Source: an uncultured Actinomycetes bacterium (GTDB taxonomy: Bacteria; Actinomycetota; Thermoleophilia; RBG-16-64-13). From it: a stretch of 43,104 bases of DNA. The stretch is taken from positions 1-43,104 of the forward strand of contig CAKZRW010000094.1 of the NCBI GenBank assembly GCA_937148845.1, written 5' to 3'. Shown in pieces: positions 1 to 8,857 of the stretch. Each line of letters begins with the position of its first letter. The first letter of the stretch is position 1. A model generated the notes under the pieces. The model did not search any database. It saw nothing but the letters and a program-made list of their open reading frames with translations, and was not told the DNA's origin. The position numbers and the translations under genes were made by a program.

Positions 1-58
1 TGCGCTAGCGCGGGACGAGACAAACGCGCGACAAGACGACCGAGAGAGGGATTGATCA

Positions 59-3000
59 GTGGTGGGTGCTGCCAGACCGACGTTTCAAGAAGTACTTCTG
101 CGCTTGCAGGACTTTTGGGCCAAGCAGGGCTGTGTTATCTGGCAGCCGTATCACACAGAGGTGGGCGCGGGGACCTTCAATCCGGCCACCTTCCTGAAGG
201 TGCTGGGCCCCGACCCTTGGCGGGTGGCCTACGTCGAACCCTCGATCCGTCCCACCGACGGCCGCTATGGCGAGAACCCCTACCGTCTAGGGCACTACTA
301 CCAGTACCAGGTCATCTTGAAGCCCTGCCCGGACGACGTCCAGGACGTCTATCTGGCCTCGCTGGAACACCTGGGCATCGACCTGGCCAAGCACGACGTA
401 CGCTTCGTCGAGGATGACTGGGAGTCCCCCACGCTGGGAGCCTGGGGTCTGGGCTGGGAGGTGTGGATTGACGGCATGGAGTGCACCCAGTTCACCTACT
501 TCCAGCAGGTAGGCGGCATCGATCTCGATCCGCCGAGTGTGGAGCTCACCTATGGGACCGAGCGGCTCGCCATGTACTTGCAGGGGATCGATAATGTTTT
601 CGATCTCGAATGGATCCCGGGGGTCACCTACGGGGATGTGTTCAAGGCTAATGAAGCGCAATGGTCGGTGTACAACTTCGATCTTGCCGATATCTCTTTG
701 CTCCAGCGCTGCTTCGTCGACTACGAACGCGAGTGCGAACGGTGTCTCGAACGCGGACTGACCCGCCCGGCCTATGACTTTGTTCTGAAGACCTCCCACA
801 CTTTCAACCTCCTCGATGCTCGGGGCGCCATCAGCGTCACCGAGCGTACTGGCTACATCGCCCGGGTGCGCAACCTGGCTCGAAAGGTCGCTGAGGCCTA
901 TATGGCCGAGCTCGATGGTGCCTCTGGAGGCGCCACAGCGGAAGGCGCCGAGACCGGGCGCGGCGAGGCCGGACGCAGCCAGGTCGAACCGGTCGGCGTG
1001 GAGGTGATAGTTCACGAAGATGGCGGCCCGCGCGACTTCTTGCTCGAGATCGGCGTGGAGGAATTGCCGGCGTCTGCCTGCAGAGCGGCGGTCGAGCTTC
1101 TGCCCGAGCGGGTGGCCGGGCTTTTCGCGGCGGAGTCGATCCAGGTCCCTGAGGAGGCTATCCAAGTGATGGTCTCGCCGCGGCGCATCGGGATATTCAT
1201 CCAGAATGTGCCCGGGGAGCAAGCTCCCCGGGAGATCGTCCAGCGCGGGCCAGCTGTCGAAACAGCTTTCGATCAGGAAGGTCGACCGACGAAGGCCTGC
1301 GAGGGTTTCGCCCGGGCTAAGGGAGTGACGCCGTCGGACCTGGAGATCCGGGAAGAGGGAGGCCGAAGGTTCGTCTACTACGTCACCCGCAGTGAGGGTC
1401 GCCCGACGGTGGCCTTCTTACCCGAACTGTGCCTGAAGATCGTCCGCGACATGTACTTCCCCAAGAACATGCGCTGGGGCTATAAGGATCTCCGTTTTGC
1501 TCGGCCGGTGCGCTGGTTGGTGGCTCTGTGGGGGGATCAGGTGATCCCCTTCACCATCGCCGGATTACAGTCGGGCAGAGTCAGCCGCGGGCATCGCTGG
1601 CTGGGAGGGCCGGTCGAGATCGCTCGGCCCAGCGAGTACAAAGAGGCTTTGCGAAAAGCGGGAGTGATCGTCGACCATAAGGAACGGGAAGAGTACATCT
1701 GGAGCGAGATGGAGCGGGCAGCGGCGGAGTTGGGCTTGGAAGTCATCGATCCCGCCGACAAGATGGCCGAGGTACTCTTCCTGGTGGAGTGGCCGGGGGT
1801 GGCGCAGGGTCTCTTTGCCCGTCGTCATCTGGTCCTCCCGTCCGAGGTGTTGATCACGGCCATGCAGTCCCATCAGCGGTACTTCCCCTTGGTCGACGAA
1901 CACGGCAACCTGGCCAACCGCTTCCTGTATGTCATGAACACTGACCTCAGTAACGCACCCCAGGTGACAGCAGGGAACGAGCGGGTTCTCCAAGGGCGCA
2001 TAGAGGACGCCGAGTTCTCCTTCGAGAAAGACAAGGTCACGGGTCTTGCCAGCATGGTCGCCCAGCTTGACAAGATCGTTTTCCATGTCAAGGTAGGTAC
2101 GCTCAAGGACAAGACCGAGCGGCTGGTAGCACTGGTCGAGTATCTGGCCGGAGCCACGGGTGTCGGGGCCGACGCGCGGTCCAGGGCGCTGCAGGCAGCT
2201 GGACTCGCCAAGGCGGATCAGGTCTCGGTCATGGTGCGGGAGTTCCCTGACCTCGAGGGCATGATGGGCGAGAAGTACGCATTGCTCGAGGGCTACGATC
2301 AGGAGATAGCCGCGGCCATTAAGGAGCAGTATCTGCCGGACGCTGCCGGTGGGGCCTTGCCGGAGACCGTGGCGGGAGCTCTGCTGGCCACTGCTGAGAA
2401 GGCAGACAACATCGTGGCGGGTTTCGCTTGTGGTGAGCCTCCCACCGGGTCGAAGGATCCCCATGGACTCCGGCGGGCTGCTGCCGGTCTGGTGGCCATC
2501 GCCCTTCACCATGGGCTGGACTACGACCTGGAATCAGTTCTTCATCGCGCGTACGACGGCCTGGAGAGATTCCCGGGTCTGGTAGCTAGAGAAACGGTGG
2601 TCCCTGACGCTACTGCCTTTGTTCTGGAAAGGTTGAGCAAAGCTTTGACGGACGCTGGTCTTGCCCGTGACACGGTGGAAGCCGTGCTGCCCACCTCACG
2701 TGTCATTCCCGACCTCCGGGATCGAGCTCGGGCTCTGCAAGACTTCCGCGCGACGCCCGGCTGGGACGACCTGGTAACGGCTTATACGCGACCGGCCAAT
2801 CTGGCCCGTCAACTCCCGCCAGGAGCCGGGGCGGGGGAGGCTATACGCCCGGAACTCTTCGTGGCCGAAGTAGAGAGGGCTCTTCATGAGGCCTGGGCCA
2901 GCGCTCACGAGCAAACGGCGGCGGCAGTCAAGAGGGGGGATTACCCGGCTGCTTTGGCGGCGCTGGCGGCTCTTCGCCCGGTGGTCGATCGCTACTTCGA

Positions 3001-3118
3001 CGGGGTGCTAGTTATGACCGACGAAGAGGCGATCCGTCTGAATCGGTTGCGGCAACTGGCAGCCATAGTGCAGACGGTGCGCCTGGTGGCCTGGGTGGAG
3101 CTAGTGCAGGGCGCCTGA
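59..3118 (+). CDS. glyQS: Glycyl-tRNA synthetase, fused alpha-beta chain
   Basis: Charges tRNA-Gly with glycine in the cytoplasm. The 1019-residue product joins the two normally separate chains of the bacterial alpha2beta2-type enzyme. Residues about 1-285 are the catalytic alpha chain (motif 2 around [19 protein letters not shown], motif 3 around [10 protein letters not shown]). A Gly/Glu-rich linker covers about 286-322. The beta chain (tRNA recognition, HD-like and anticodon-binding parts) starts at [15 protein letters not shown] near residue 325 and runs to the end. The GTG start at 59 follows GAGAGGG by about 8 bases. Only 58 bases lie upstream, so a T-box leader can be neither seen nor excluded. 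Fused GlyQS is known from chlamydiae and some other lineages. A strong bidirectional terminator follows. Confidence 0.95.
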   Translation: MVGAARPTFQEVLLRLQDFWAKQGCVIWQPYHTEVGAGTFNPATFLKVLGPDPWRVAYVEPSIRPTDGRYGENPYRLGHYYQYQVILKPCPDDVQDVYLASLEHLGIDLAKHDVRFVEDDWESPTLGAWGLGWEVWIDGMECTQFTYFQQVGGIDLDPPSVELTYGTERLAMYLQGIDNVFDLEWIPGVTYGDVFKANEAQWSVYNFDLADISLLQRCFVDYERECERCLERGLTRPAYDFVLKTSHTFNLLDARGAISVTERTGYIARVRNLARKVAEAYMAELDGASGGATAEGAETGRGEAGRSQVEPVGVEVIVHEDGGPRDFLLEIGVEELPASACRAAVELLPERVAGLFAAESIQVPEEAIQVMVSPRRIGIFIQNVPGEQAPREIVQRGPAVETAFDQEGRPTKACEGFARAKGVTPSDLEIREEGGRRFVYYVTRSEGRPTVAFLPELCLKIVRDMYFPKNMRWGYKDLRFARPVRWLVALWGDQVIPFTIAGLQSGRVSRGHRWLGGPVEIARPSEYKEALRKAGVIVDHKEREEYIWSEMERAAAELGLEVIDPADKMAEVLFLVEWPGVAQGLFARRHLVLPSEVLITAMQSHQRYFPLVDEHGNLANRFLYVMNTDLSNAPQVTAGNERVLQGRIEDAEFSFEKDKVTGLASMVAQLDKIVFHVKVGTLKDKTERLVALVEYLAGATGVGADARSRALQAAGLAKADQVSVMVREFPDLEGMMGEKYALLEGYDQEIAAAIKEQYLPDAAGGALPETVAGALLATAEKADNIVAGFACGEPPTGSKDPHGLRRAAAGLVAIALHHGLDYDLESVLHRAYDGLERFPGLVARETVVPDATAFVLERLSKALTDAGLARDTVEAVLPTSRVIPDLRDRARALQDFRATPGWDDLVTAYTRPANLARQLPPGAGAGEAIRPELFVAEVERALHEAWASAHEQTAAAVKRGDYPAALAALAALRPVVDRYFDGVLVMTDEEAIRLNRLRQLAAIVQTVRLVAWVELVQGA

Positions 3119-3156
3119 GGGGAGAGTCGGCTGGAGGATCGAGGGTAACGCTGTGC

Positions 3157-3191
3157 AAAGGGGGCGGCGCCCGCCGGGCGCCGCCCCCTTT
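3157..3191. terminator. Bidirectional intrinsic terminator between glyQS and the convergent radical SAM gene
   Basis: A perfect 16-base inverted repeat (3157-3172 with 3176-3191) surrounds a 3-base loop. The stem core is GC-only, bounded by AAA on the left and TTT on the right, so it works symmetrically. It lies between the 3' ends of two convergent genes. Confidence 0.85.
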
Positions 3192-3275
3192 GACTTCTGA
3201 GCCTCGTGCGACCTGCCTGCTTCGGTAGGCCGCGAGTTCGCTCTGCTCTGACTCACCTGATGAGGACCGCGACGG

Positions 3276-4766
3276 TTAGTTGAGCACCGGCTCCTTCTCG
3301 GTTGCAGTCTCGGCCATATCTCCCGCCTCGTCCGCAAGCTCGGAAGCGTCGGCTCCCCGCCGCTTGCGACGCTGATATTCAGGATCAGCCTCGAGCCAAG
3401 CATGAGCCCACGGCATCTCGTTCTGCCACACAGGCGTGAGCACCTCCCGCACCGCGGCGGCGTAGGCGTGAAGGCCGGGCTGTAACTCGTCAAGCAAGGA
3501 CTCGGCCCCTTCGTGGGTGGGGTACGCGTTATTGCGCTCTACCGCCCGCTTGATGACAGCCGGATGGTCGATGATCGGACATGGCCGCAGCAGATTCTTG
3601 CCAAACGGCTGCATCCTGCGGATGTCCTTGAAGAAATCAGAGCACAGGCAGTCGAGGAGAGGCTTCTCCTTGATGTTGTCGGTCGCGAAGTGGGCGAAGA
3701 TGCAGGGCTCCACATCACCCTTGTTGTTGATGTGGATGTACTTGCGTCCGGCGGACAGGCACCCACCGGTCAAAGTGCCGTCTCCCCAGAAGTCGGCGAC
3801 CAAGATGGGGCGCGTGTTGCGGATGTGCATGACACCGCGCCGCAGTTGGTCACGCTGTTCGGGGGTAGGCATCAGACTGAGGTCAGGATCGCGACCGACC
3901 GGCATGTAGAGGAAGTACCAACCGTAGAAGCAGCCCTTCTCCACCATAAGGTCGGCGAACTCGTCGGAAATGATCTCGTCGAGGTTGTGCCGGGTGGCCG
4001 TAGCGGAGAAGGCCACCATGGCTCCTCGTTCCCGCAGGCGGTCCATAGCCGCCATCACGCGGTCGTAGGTGCCGGGACCGCGGCGGGCGTCCGTGGTTTC
4101 TCGGTTGCCTTCGATGCTTATGGTCGGGCAGATGTTCCCCAACTCCACGATGCGATCAGCGATGCGGTCGTTGATCATGGTGCCGTTGGTGAAGACCATG
4201 AAGACGGACTGTGGGTGCCGTTCGATGACATCGAGCAGAGGCCTCCACACGAACGGTTCTCCGCCCAGGATCACGTAGACCCGTGAACCTATCTCCTCGC
4301 CCTGCGTGATGATGCTTTCGACGTCGGCCTCGGTGAGGTCCTCCTCGAAGTCGTATTCGGCGGCGTAGCAACCCAGGCAGCGCAGGTTGCACCGCATGGA
4401 AGGGCTGATGAGGATGGCGGTGGGAGAGGAGATGCCCCTCTCTTTGAGAAGCGACTCGGTGTATTCGGGATCGCGCATGAAGAAGTTGGCCATCATCCCG
4501 GCGACGAAACGCTTGCGTACATTAGGATGAAGATGACGGATTCTCTTGAAGAAAAGATTGCCGGGATTGCCAGGGGCCGTGTAAGTCTTCAGCCATTCCG
4601 CGATCATGTGCTGTTGGGGCGATTTGGCAGTCCGCTTGACCGCGGCGACCAAGCCCTTCATAGCCAGATCCGAACTCCCGATGACGGCGAGTGCGCTCGA
4701 TATGATCGAGGCTGTTCGCTCGTAATCGCGTCGCTCCCGAGCCCTTGCCAGTGACTGCTCGGGCAT
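3276..4766 (-). CDS. Radical SAM protein with SPASM-like C-terminal cysteines, function unknown
   Basis: The 496-residue protein has the radical SAM cluster motif CNLRCLGC at residues 126-133 (C126, C130, C133), followed by a GGEP motif typical of SAM binding. More cysteines in the last third (in GGCLSAGRKY, EPCIFAH, CLCSDFF, RPCPIIDHP) resemble a SPASM/twitch auxiliary-cluster domain, as in peptide- or cofactor-modifying enzymes. An N-terminal segment of about 115 residues precedes the barrel; the C-terminus is charged. The ATG start has AGGAGG about 6 bases upstream. No substrate peptide gene is visible beside it, so the reaction is unknown. It sits alone, divergent from ppdK, where related genomes often carry the ppdK regulatory protein gene. 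Confidence 0.85.
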   Translation of the reverse strand: MPEQSLARARERRDYERTASIISSALAVIGSSDLAMKGLVAAVKRTAKSPQQHMIAEWLKTYTAPGNPGNLFFKRIRHLHPNVRKRFVAGMMANFFMRDPEYTESLLKERGISSPTAILISPSMRCNLRCLGCYAAEYDFEEDLTEADVESIITQGEEIGSRVYVILGGEPFVWRPLLDVIERHPQSVFMVFTNGTMINDRIADRIVELGNICPTISIEGNRETTDARRGPGTYDRVMAAMDRLRERGAMVAFSATATRHNLDEIISDEFADLMVEKGCFYGWYFLYMPVGRDPDLSLMPTPEQRDQLRRGVMHIRNTRPILVADFWGDGTLTGGCLSAGRKYIHINNKGDVEPCIFAHFATDNIKEKPLLDCLCSDFFKDIRRMQPFGKNLLRPCPIIDHPAVIKRAVERNNAYPTHEGAESLLDELQPGLHAYAAAVREVLTPVWQNEMPWAHAWLEADPEYQRRKRRGADASELADEAGDMAETATEKEPVLN

Positions 4767-4810
4767 GACTACCTCCTTTCTAGTAAAGCTCTCCTGTGAA
4801 TATCTACCTT

Positions 4811-4838
4811 AGCATACCGTTATGCAGGAAAGACTCAA
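4811..4838 (-). promoter_or_regulatory. Probable promoter of the radical SAM gene, overlapping an inverted repeat
   Basis: On the minus strand, TTGAGT (4838-4833) and TATGCT (4816-4811) are separated by 16 bases, about 45 bases upstream of the start codon. The sequence GCATACCGTTATGC at 4812-4825 is an interrupted palindrome covering the -10 region and could be an operator. This is read by eye only. Confidence 0.5.
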
Positions 4839-4862
4839 GTCTTTTGGCCCTTAGCCTGCGCC

Positions 4863-4891
4863 TTCCCAACCTCCGGCCGACTCGGTAGAAT
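4863..4891 (+). promoter_or_regulatory. Probable ppdK promoter
   Basis: TTCCCA (4863-4868) and TAGAAT (4886-4891) with a 17-base spacer lie about 65 bases upstream of the ppdK ATG. GGTAGAATACC forms a small inverted repeat over the -10. The two divergent promoters of this intergenic region are about 25 bases apart. Confidence 0.45.
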
Positions 4892-4955
4892 ACCGGCGCT
4901 GGGGGAGCGTTGGTTGGCTTGGAGCTGCGGGTCGTCAGGAAGGGAGCACTGGCTG

Positions 4956-7622
4956 ATGGGTCTTACCAAGTACGTCTACGATTTCTCCGAAGGCAATGCA
5001 AGCATGAAGGCGCTTCTGGGGGGTAAGGGCGCCAATCTTGCCGAGATGACGGGTCTGGGTATCCCGGTCCCTCCGGGGTTCACCATCACCACCGAAGCGT
5101 GTGTCTACTTCTCCCAGCACGGCAAGTACCCGGACGGCCTGAGTGAAGAGATCGAGCAACACTTGCATCAGCTCGAAAAGTCCACGGGCAAGATCTTCGG
5201 AGACCCCAAGAACCCGCTGCTACTCTCGATCCGCTCGGGGGCAGTCTTCTCTATGCCCGGAATGATGGACACCGTACTGAACCTGGGGCTGAATGACGAG
5301 ACCGTGGAGGGGCTAGCGCAGAGCACCGGGAATCCGCGTTTTGCCTACGATTCCTACCGTCGCTTCATCTCCATGTTCGGGGACGTGGTCATGGGGGTCG
5401 AGCCCCAACTTTTCGAGGATGCGCTCAGCGCCAAGAAACAAGAAGTGGGGGCTGCGCTCGACACCGACCTCTCGGCCGATGATCTACGGGATCTTACGAC
5501 GAGACTCAAGGCGATCCTAGCCGAACACGCCTCTGAGCAGTTCCCTGCCGACCCGATGAGGCAGCTTCATCTCGCTATCCAGGCGGTCTTTCGTAGCTGG
5601 GACAACCAGCGAGCCAAGGTCTACCGGCGTACTCAGGGCATCCCCGATGATCTAGGTACAGCCGTCAACGTGCAGACCATGGTATTCGGCAACAAAGGCG
5701 AGACCTCGGGCACGGGCGTGGCTTTCACCAGGAATCCTGCCACGGGCGAAAACGTCTTCTATGGCGAGTTCCTCATGAACGCCCAGGGCGAAGACGTGGT
5801 GGCCGGTGTTCGTCACCCGCGTCCCTTGGCCGAGCTGGCCGAGGTGATGCCCGACGCCTATCAGCAGTTGTGCAACATCCGGCAGATCCTGGAGAAGCAC
5901 TACCGGGACATGCAGGATATCGAGTTCACTATCGAAGAGGGCAAGCTCTTCATGCTCCAGACCCGCAACGGCAAGCGGACGGCCACTGCCGCCTTGCGGA
6001 TAGCGGTGGACATGGTGGCTGAAGGGCTCATCACTAAGGAAGAAGCGGTCATGCGGGTCGACCCTGCGCAGCTCGACCAGCTGCTCCATCCCCGTCTCGA
6101 TCCGAACATCACCTACAACGTGATCGCTACGGGACTGGGCGCCTCTCCCGGGGCAGCGGTGGGTCAAGCTGTGTTCAGCGCCGACGAAGCAGAGGAGCGC
6201 GGCTCTCGTGGGGAGAAGGTCATTCTCGTGCGGTGGGAGACCAATCCCGACGACATCCACGGTCTCATCCACGCGCAAGGCGTCATCACCAGCCACGGGG
6301 GCATGACCTCTCATGCGGCAGTGGTGGCCAGGGGCATGGGCAAGCCCTGCATCGCTGGGGCTCAGGCTCTCAAGATCGACCCTGTGGCCAGGCGCTTCAC
6401 CGTGGATGACATAGTGGTGAGCGATGGGGAGTGGATCTCGATGGACGGGTCCACCGGGCAGGTGATCTTGGGCAAGGCTGAGCTGGTCGCGGCCGGGAGC
6501 GATGAGAACGTCAACACCGTGCTTGGCTGGGCTGATGAGATCCGGCGGCTGCGGGTGCGCACCAACGCCGATACACCCGGAGATGCGCAGACTGCCCGCG
6601 AGTTCGGCGCCGAAGGTATAGGCCTCTGCCGCACCGAGCACATGTTCATGCAACAGGAGCGGCTGCCTCACGTGCAGAACATGATCATGGCCGAGACCAG
6701 GGAAGAGCGGGAGCAGCATCTGGCCAAGTTGCTGCCCTTCCAGCGCGAGGATTTCGTAGGCATCTTCCAAGCGATGTCCGGGTTGCCGGTCACCATCCGT
6801 CTTCTCGACCCCCCGCTCCATGAATTCCTGCCCGACTATACGGAGGTGATGCTGGAGCTGGAGCGGCTTCGCCAGAGCGGAGCTCCGGCCGACAAGATTG
6901 CGGAGCAGGAAGCCTTGGCCGCTAAGGTCAAGTCGCTTTCGGAAGCGAACCCCATGTTGGGGACCCGGGGTTGCCGTCTGGGTATCCAATGGCCGGAGAT
7001 CTATGCCATGCAGGTGCGGGCCATCATGGAGGCGGCAGCCGAGGTCCTGGATGCTACGGGCGAGATGCCGCACGTGGAAATCATGATCCCCTTGGTGGGC
7101 TTCGAGGAGGAACTCAAGCGGATGCGGCAGCTGGTCGTCGAGACGGCAGAGGCCGTACTCGAAGAGAAGGGAGTGCGCATCGACTATACGATCGGCACTA
7201 TGGTCGAAGTGCCCCGAGCGGCTTTGACTGCCGATGAGGTCGCTCGTCAGGCCGATTTCTTCAGTTTTGGTACCAATGACCTGACGCAGATGACCCTGGG
7301 CTTCTCCCGCGATGATGCCGAGGGCAAGTTCCTGACCTACTACCTGAAGACCGACCTGCTCAAGAACAATCCCTTCGAGAAGCTGGATCAGGAGGGAGTA
7401 GGCCAGCTCATAGCTATGGCAGTGCAGAAGGGTCGGTCGGTCAAGCCCCAGCTCAAGACCGGCATATGTGGGGAGCACGGCGGGGAGCCTTCCAGCGTCA
7501 AGTTCTGCCACCGCACTGGGCTGGATTACGTAAGCTGCAGTCCCTACAGGGTACCGCTTGCTCGCCTGGCGGCGGCGCACGCGGTGCTTGAGGAGAGAGC
7601 CGGCGGTAAACTGGGCGACTGA
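4956..7622 (+). CDS. ppdK: Pyruvate, phosphate dikinase
   Basis: Interconverts pyruvate, ATP and phosphate with PEP, AMP and pyrophosphate in the cytoplasm. In an autotroph it makes PEP from pyruvate for gluconeogenesis. The ATG at 4956 follows AGGAAGGGAG by about 9 bases and gives 888 residues, the usual length; an in-frame upstream extension to 4914 lacks a better ribosome site. The order is N-terminal ATP-grasp domain, swivelling phosphohistidine domain with GGMTSHAAVVARGMGKPC (catalytic His453), then the PEP/pyruvate barrel with CRTEHMF, LLDPPLHEF, GTNDLTQMTLG and Cys838 in TGICGEHGG. The usual neighbouring regulatory kinase/phosphorylase gene (DUF299) is not in the window. Confidence 0.97.
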   Translation: MGLTKYVYDFSEGNASMKALLGGKGANLAEMTGLGIPVPPGFTITTEACVYFSQHGKYPDGLSEEIEQHLHQLEKSTGKIFGDPKNPLLLSIRSGAVFSMPGMMDTVLNLGLNDETVEGLAQSTGNPRFAYDSYRRFISMFGDVVMGVEPQLFEDALSAKKQEVGAALDTDLSADDLRDLTTRLKAILAEHASEQFPADPMRQLHLAIQAVFRSWDNQRAKVYRRTQGIPDDLGTAVNVQTMVFGNKGETSGTGVAFTRNPATGENVFYGEFLMNAQGEDVVAGVRHPRPLAELAEVMPDAYQQLCNIRQILEKHYRDMQDIEFTIEEGKLFMLQTRNGKRTATAALRIAVDMVAEGLITKEEAVMRVDPAQLDQLLHPRLDPNITYNVIATGLGASPGAAVGQAVFSADEAEERGSRGEKVILVRWETNPDDIHGLIHAQGVITSHGGMTSHAAVVARGMGKPCIAGAQALKIDPVARRFTVDDIVVSDGEWISMDGSTGQVILGKAELVAAGSDENVNTVLGWADEIRRLRVRTNADTPGDAQTAREFGAEGIGLCRTEHMFMQQERLPHVQNMIMAETREEREQHLAKLLPFQREDFVGIFQAMSGLPVTIRLLDPPLHEFLPDYTEVMLELERLRQSGAPADKIAEQEALAAKVKSLSEANPMLGTRGCRLGIQWPEIYAMQVRAIMEAAAEVLDATGEMPHVEIMIPLVGFEEELKRMRQLVVETAEAVLEEKGVRIDYTIGTMVEVPRAALTADEVARQADFFSFGTNDLTQMTLGFSRDDAEGKFLTYYLKTDLLKNNPFEKLDQEGVGQLIAMAVQKGRSVKPQLKTGICGEHGGEPSSVKFCHRTGLDYVSCSPYRVPLARLAAAHAVLEERAGGKLGD

Positions 7623-7623
7623 C

Positions 7624-7684
7624 GGTGGTTGAGGGAGGCGGCGAAGCCGGGCCGGCCGGCCCGGCTTCGCCGCCCCAGCCACCA
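7624..7684. repeat. Large GC-rich palindrome between ppdK and the dNTPase gene
   Basis: Bases 7637-7674 form a perfect 38-base palindrome (19-base arms, centre GGCC). With G-U pairing, flanking GGTGGTTG (7624-7631) can pair with CAGCCACC (7677-7684). No T-run follows, so it is not a canonical terminator; it may attenuate or stabilise the ppdK mRNA. It supports starting the next gene downstream at 7791 rather than at 7629. Confidence 0.7.
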
Positions 7685-7790
7685 CTGGGCAAGACGCGCG
7701 CAGCAAACGACCGGCCTAGAGGGTGAGGCCGGCTCGATTGGTGGGACCCGGCGCGGGTCGTCCCGGCTGAGTCTGGAGGCTGGTGAAGCT

Positions 7791-8837
7791 GTGGACTATG
7801 AACTGACCGGAAGGGTACGGGTCTCCGCCGAGGATCTGGAGGCGGGGCTTTCGCGATGGGCGCAGCGGTCTGCTGATTCGCGGGGTCGGGAGCGGCCGGA
7901 ATCTCCCTGTTCTCTCCGCACGCCGTATCAGCGTGACCGGGGCCGCATCGTCCACTGCAAGGCCTTTCGTAGGCTGGAGCACAAGACCCAGGTCTTCATT
8001 GCGCCTGAGGGTGACCACTACCGCACTCGTCTCACTCACACGCTGGAGGTCGCGGGCATCGCTCGCAGCATCGCTCGGGCCCTGCGACTCAACGAGGACC
8101 TAGCTGAAGCTATAGCGCTCGGTCATGATCTGGGGCATGCCCCTTTCGGCCATGCCGGTGAGAAAGTGCTGCACGAGATGTTGGAAAGGCTCGGGGCCGG
8201 GGCCTTCAAGCACAACGAACAGAGCGCCCGCGTGGTGGAGGTGGTGGAGAACGAGGGCCGCGGTCTTAACCTCACTTGGGAGGTCCGCGACGGCATTCGT
8301 CACCACACCGGTGAGGTACTGCCCGCGACGCTCGAGGGGCAGGTGGTCCGCTTTGCTGACCGCATCGCCTATATCAATCACGACATCGACGATGCGGTGC
8401 GGGCAGGTCTTATCACCGAAGCGGACCTGCCCAAAGAGCCCATCGCCGTTCTTGGTCGCACCGGCGGCGATCGCATAGACCTGCTCGTTCATGACCTGGT
8501 GGAGACCAGCTACGAGACTGGCACCATCGTTCAGAGCGCCTCCGTGGCGCAGGCCATGAACCAGCTCAGGGATTTCCTTTTCGAGACGGTCTATCCCCAG
8601 TCTCTGGCGCGGGCAGGCGAACGGCGCGTCCGCCACGTGCTCACCAACCTCATGGAGTATTTTCTGGAGCATCCCGAGGAGATGGGCTTAGCGGGGACGT
8701 CTCCGGCTCGAGATCCTCTGCAAGACCGTCTTGAACTCATACAAGCGGTCACCGACTATATCTCGGGCATGACTGACCGCTACGCCATCAAGCGCTACCG
8801 GGAGTTGTTCGAGCCTCGCTCCTGGGCGGCGCAGTAG
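7791..8837 (+). CDS. dgt: dGTPase-like deoxynucleotide triphosphohydrolase (HD domain)
   Basis: Predicted to hydrolyse dNTPs to the nucleoside and triphosphate, adjusting DNA precursor pools. With the GTG at 7791 (GGAGG 11 bases upstream) the product is 348 residues, normal for the dGTPase-like family. The reading frame is open back to 7629, but that stretch contains the 38-base palindrome and low-complexity sequence. The HD metal site is visible: H83 in RLTHTLEVAG, H112-D113 in GHDLGHAPFG, and D190 in RFADRIAYINHD. It stands directly upstream of dnaG, with 20 bases between the genes, the arrangement found in many Gram-positive dgt-dnaG-rpoD operons. Confidence 0.88.
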   Translation: MDYELTGRVRVSAEDLEAGLSRWAQRSADSRGRERPESPCSLRTPYQRDRGRIVHCKAFRRLEHKTQVFIAPEGDHYRTRLTHTLEVAGIARSIARALRLNEDLAEAIALGHDLGHAPFGHAGEKVLHEMLERLGAGAFKHNEQSARVVEVVENEGRGLNLTWEVRDGIRHHTGEVLPATLEGQVVRFADRIAYINHDIDDAVRAGLITEADLPKEPIAVLGRTGGDRIDLLVHDLVETSYETGTIVQSASVAQAMNQLRDFLFETVYPQSLARAGERRVRHVLTNLMEYFLEHPEEMGLAGTSPARDPLQDRLELIQAVTDYISGMTDRYAIKRYRELFEPRSWAAQ

Positions 8838-8857
8838 TAAGCGGAGGTGCGGCCGCC

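Noticed and set aside
5652-7706. 684-codon open frame on the minus strand opposite ppdK
   Set aside because: It is the antisense shadow of a GC-rich conserved gene. Its translation is Leu/His/Gly/Arg-rich with no family resemblance, and ppdK on the plus strand is unambiguous.
7629-7790. Longer dgt start at 7629
   Set aside because: The extra 54 codons cross the 38-base palindrome, are low-complexity Arg/Pro/Gly, and exceed the family length. GTG 7791 is better.
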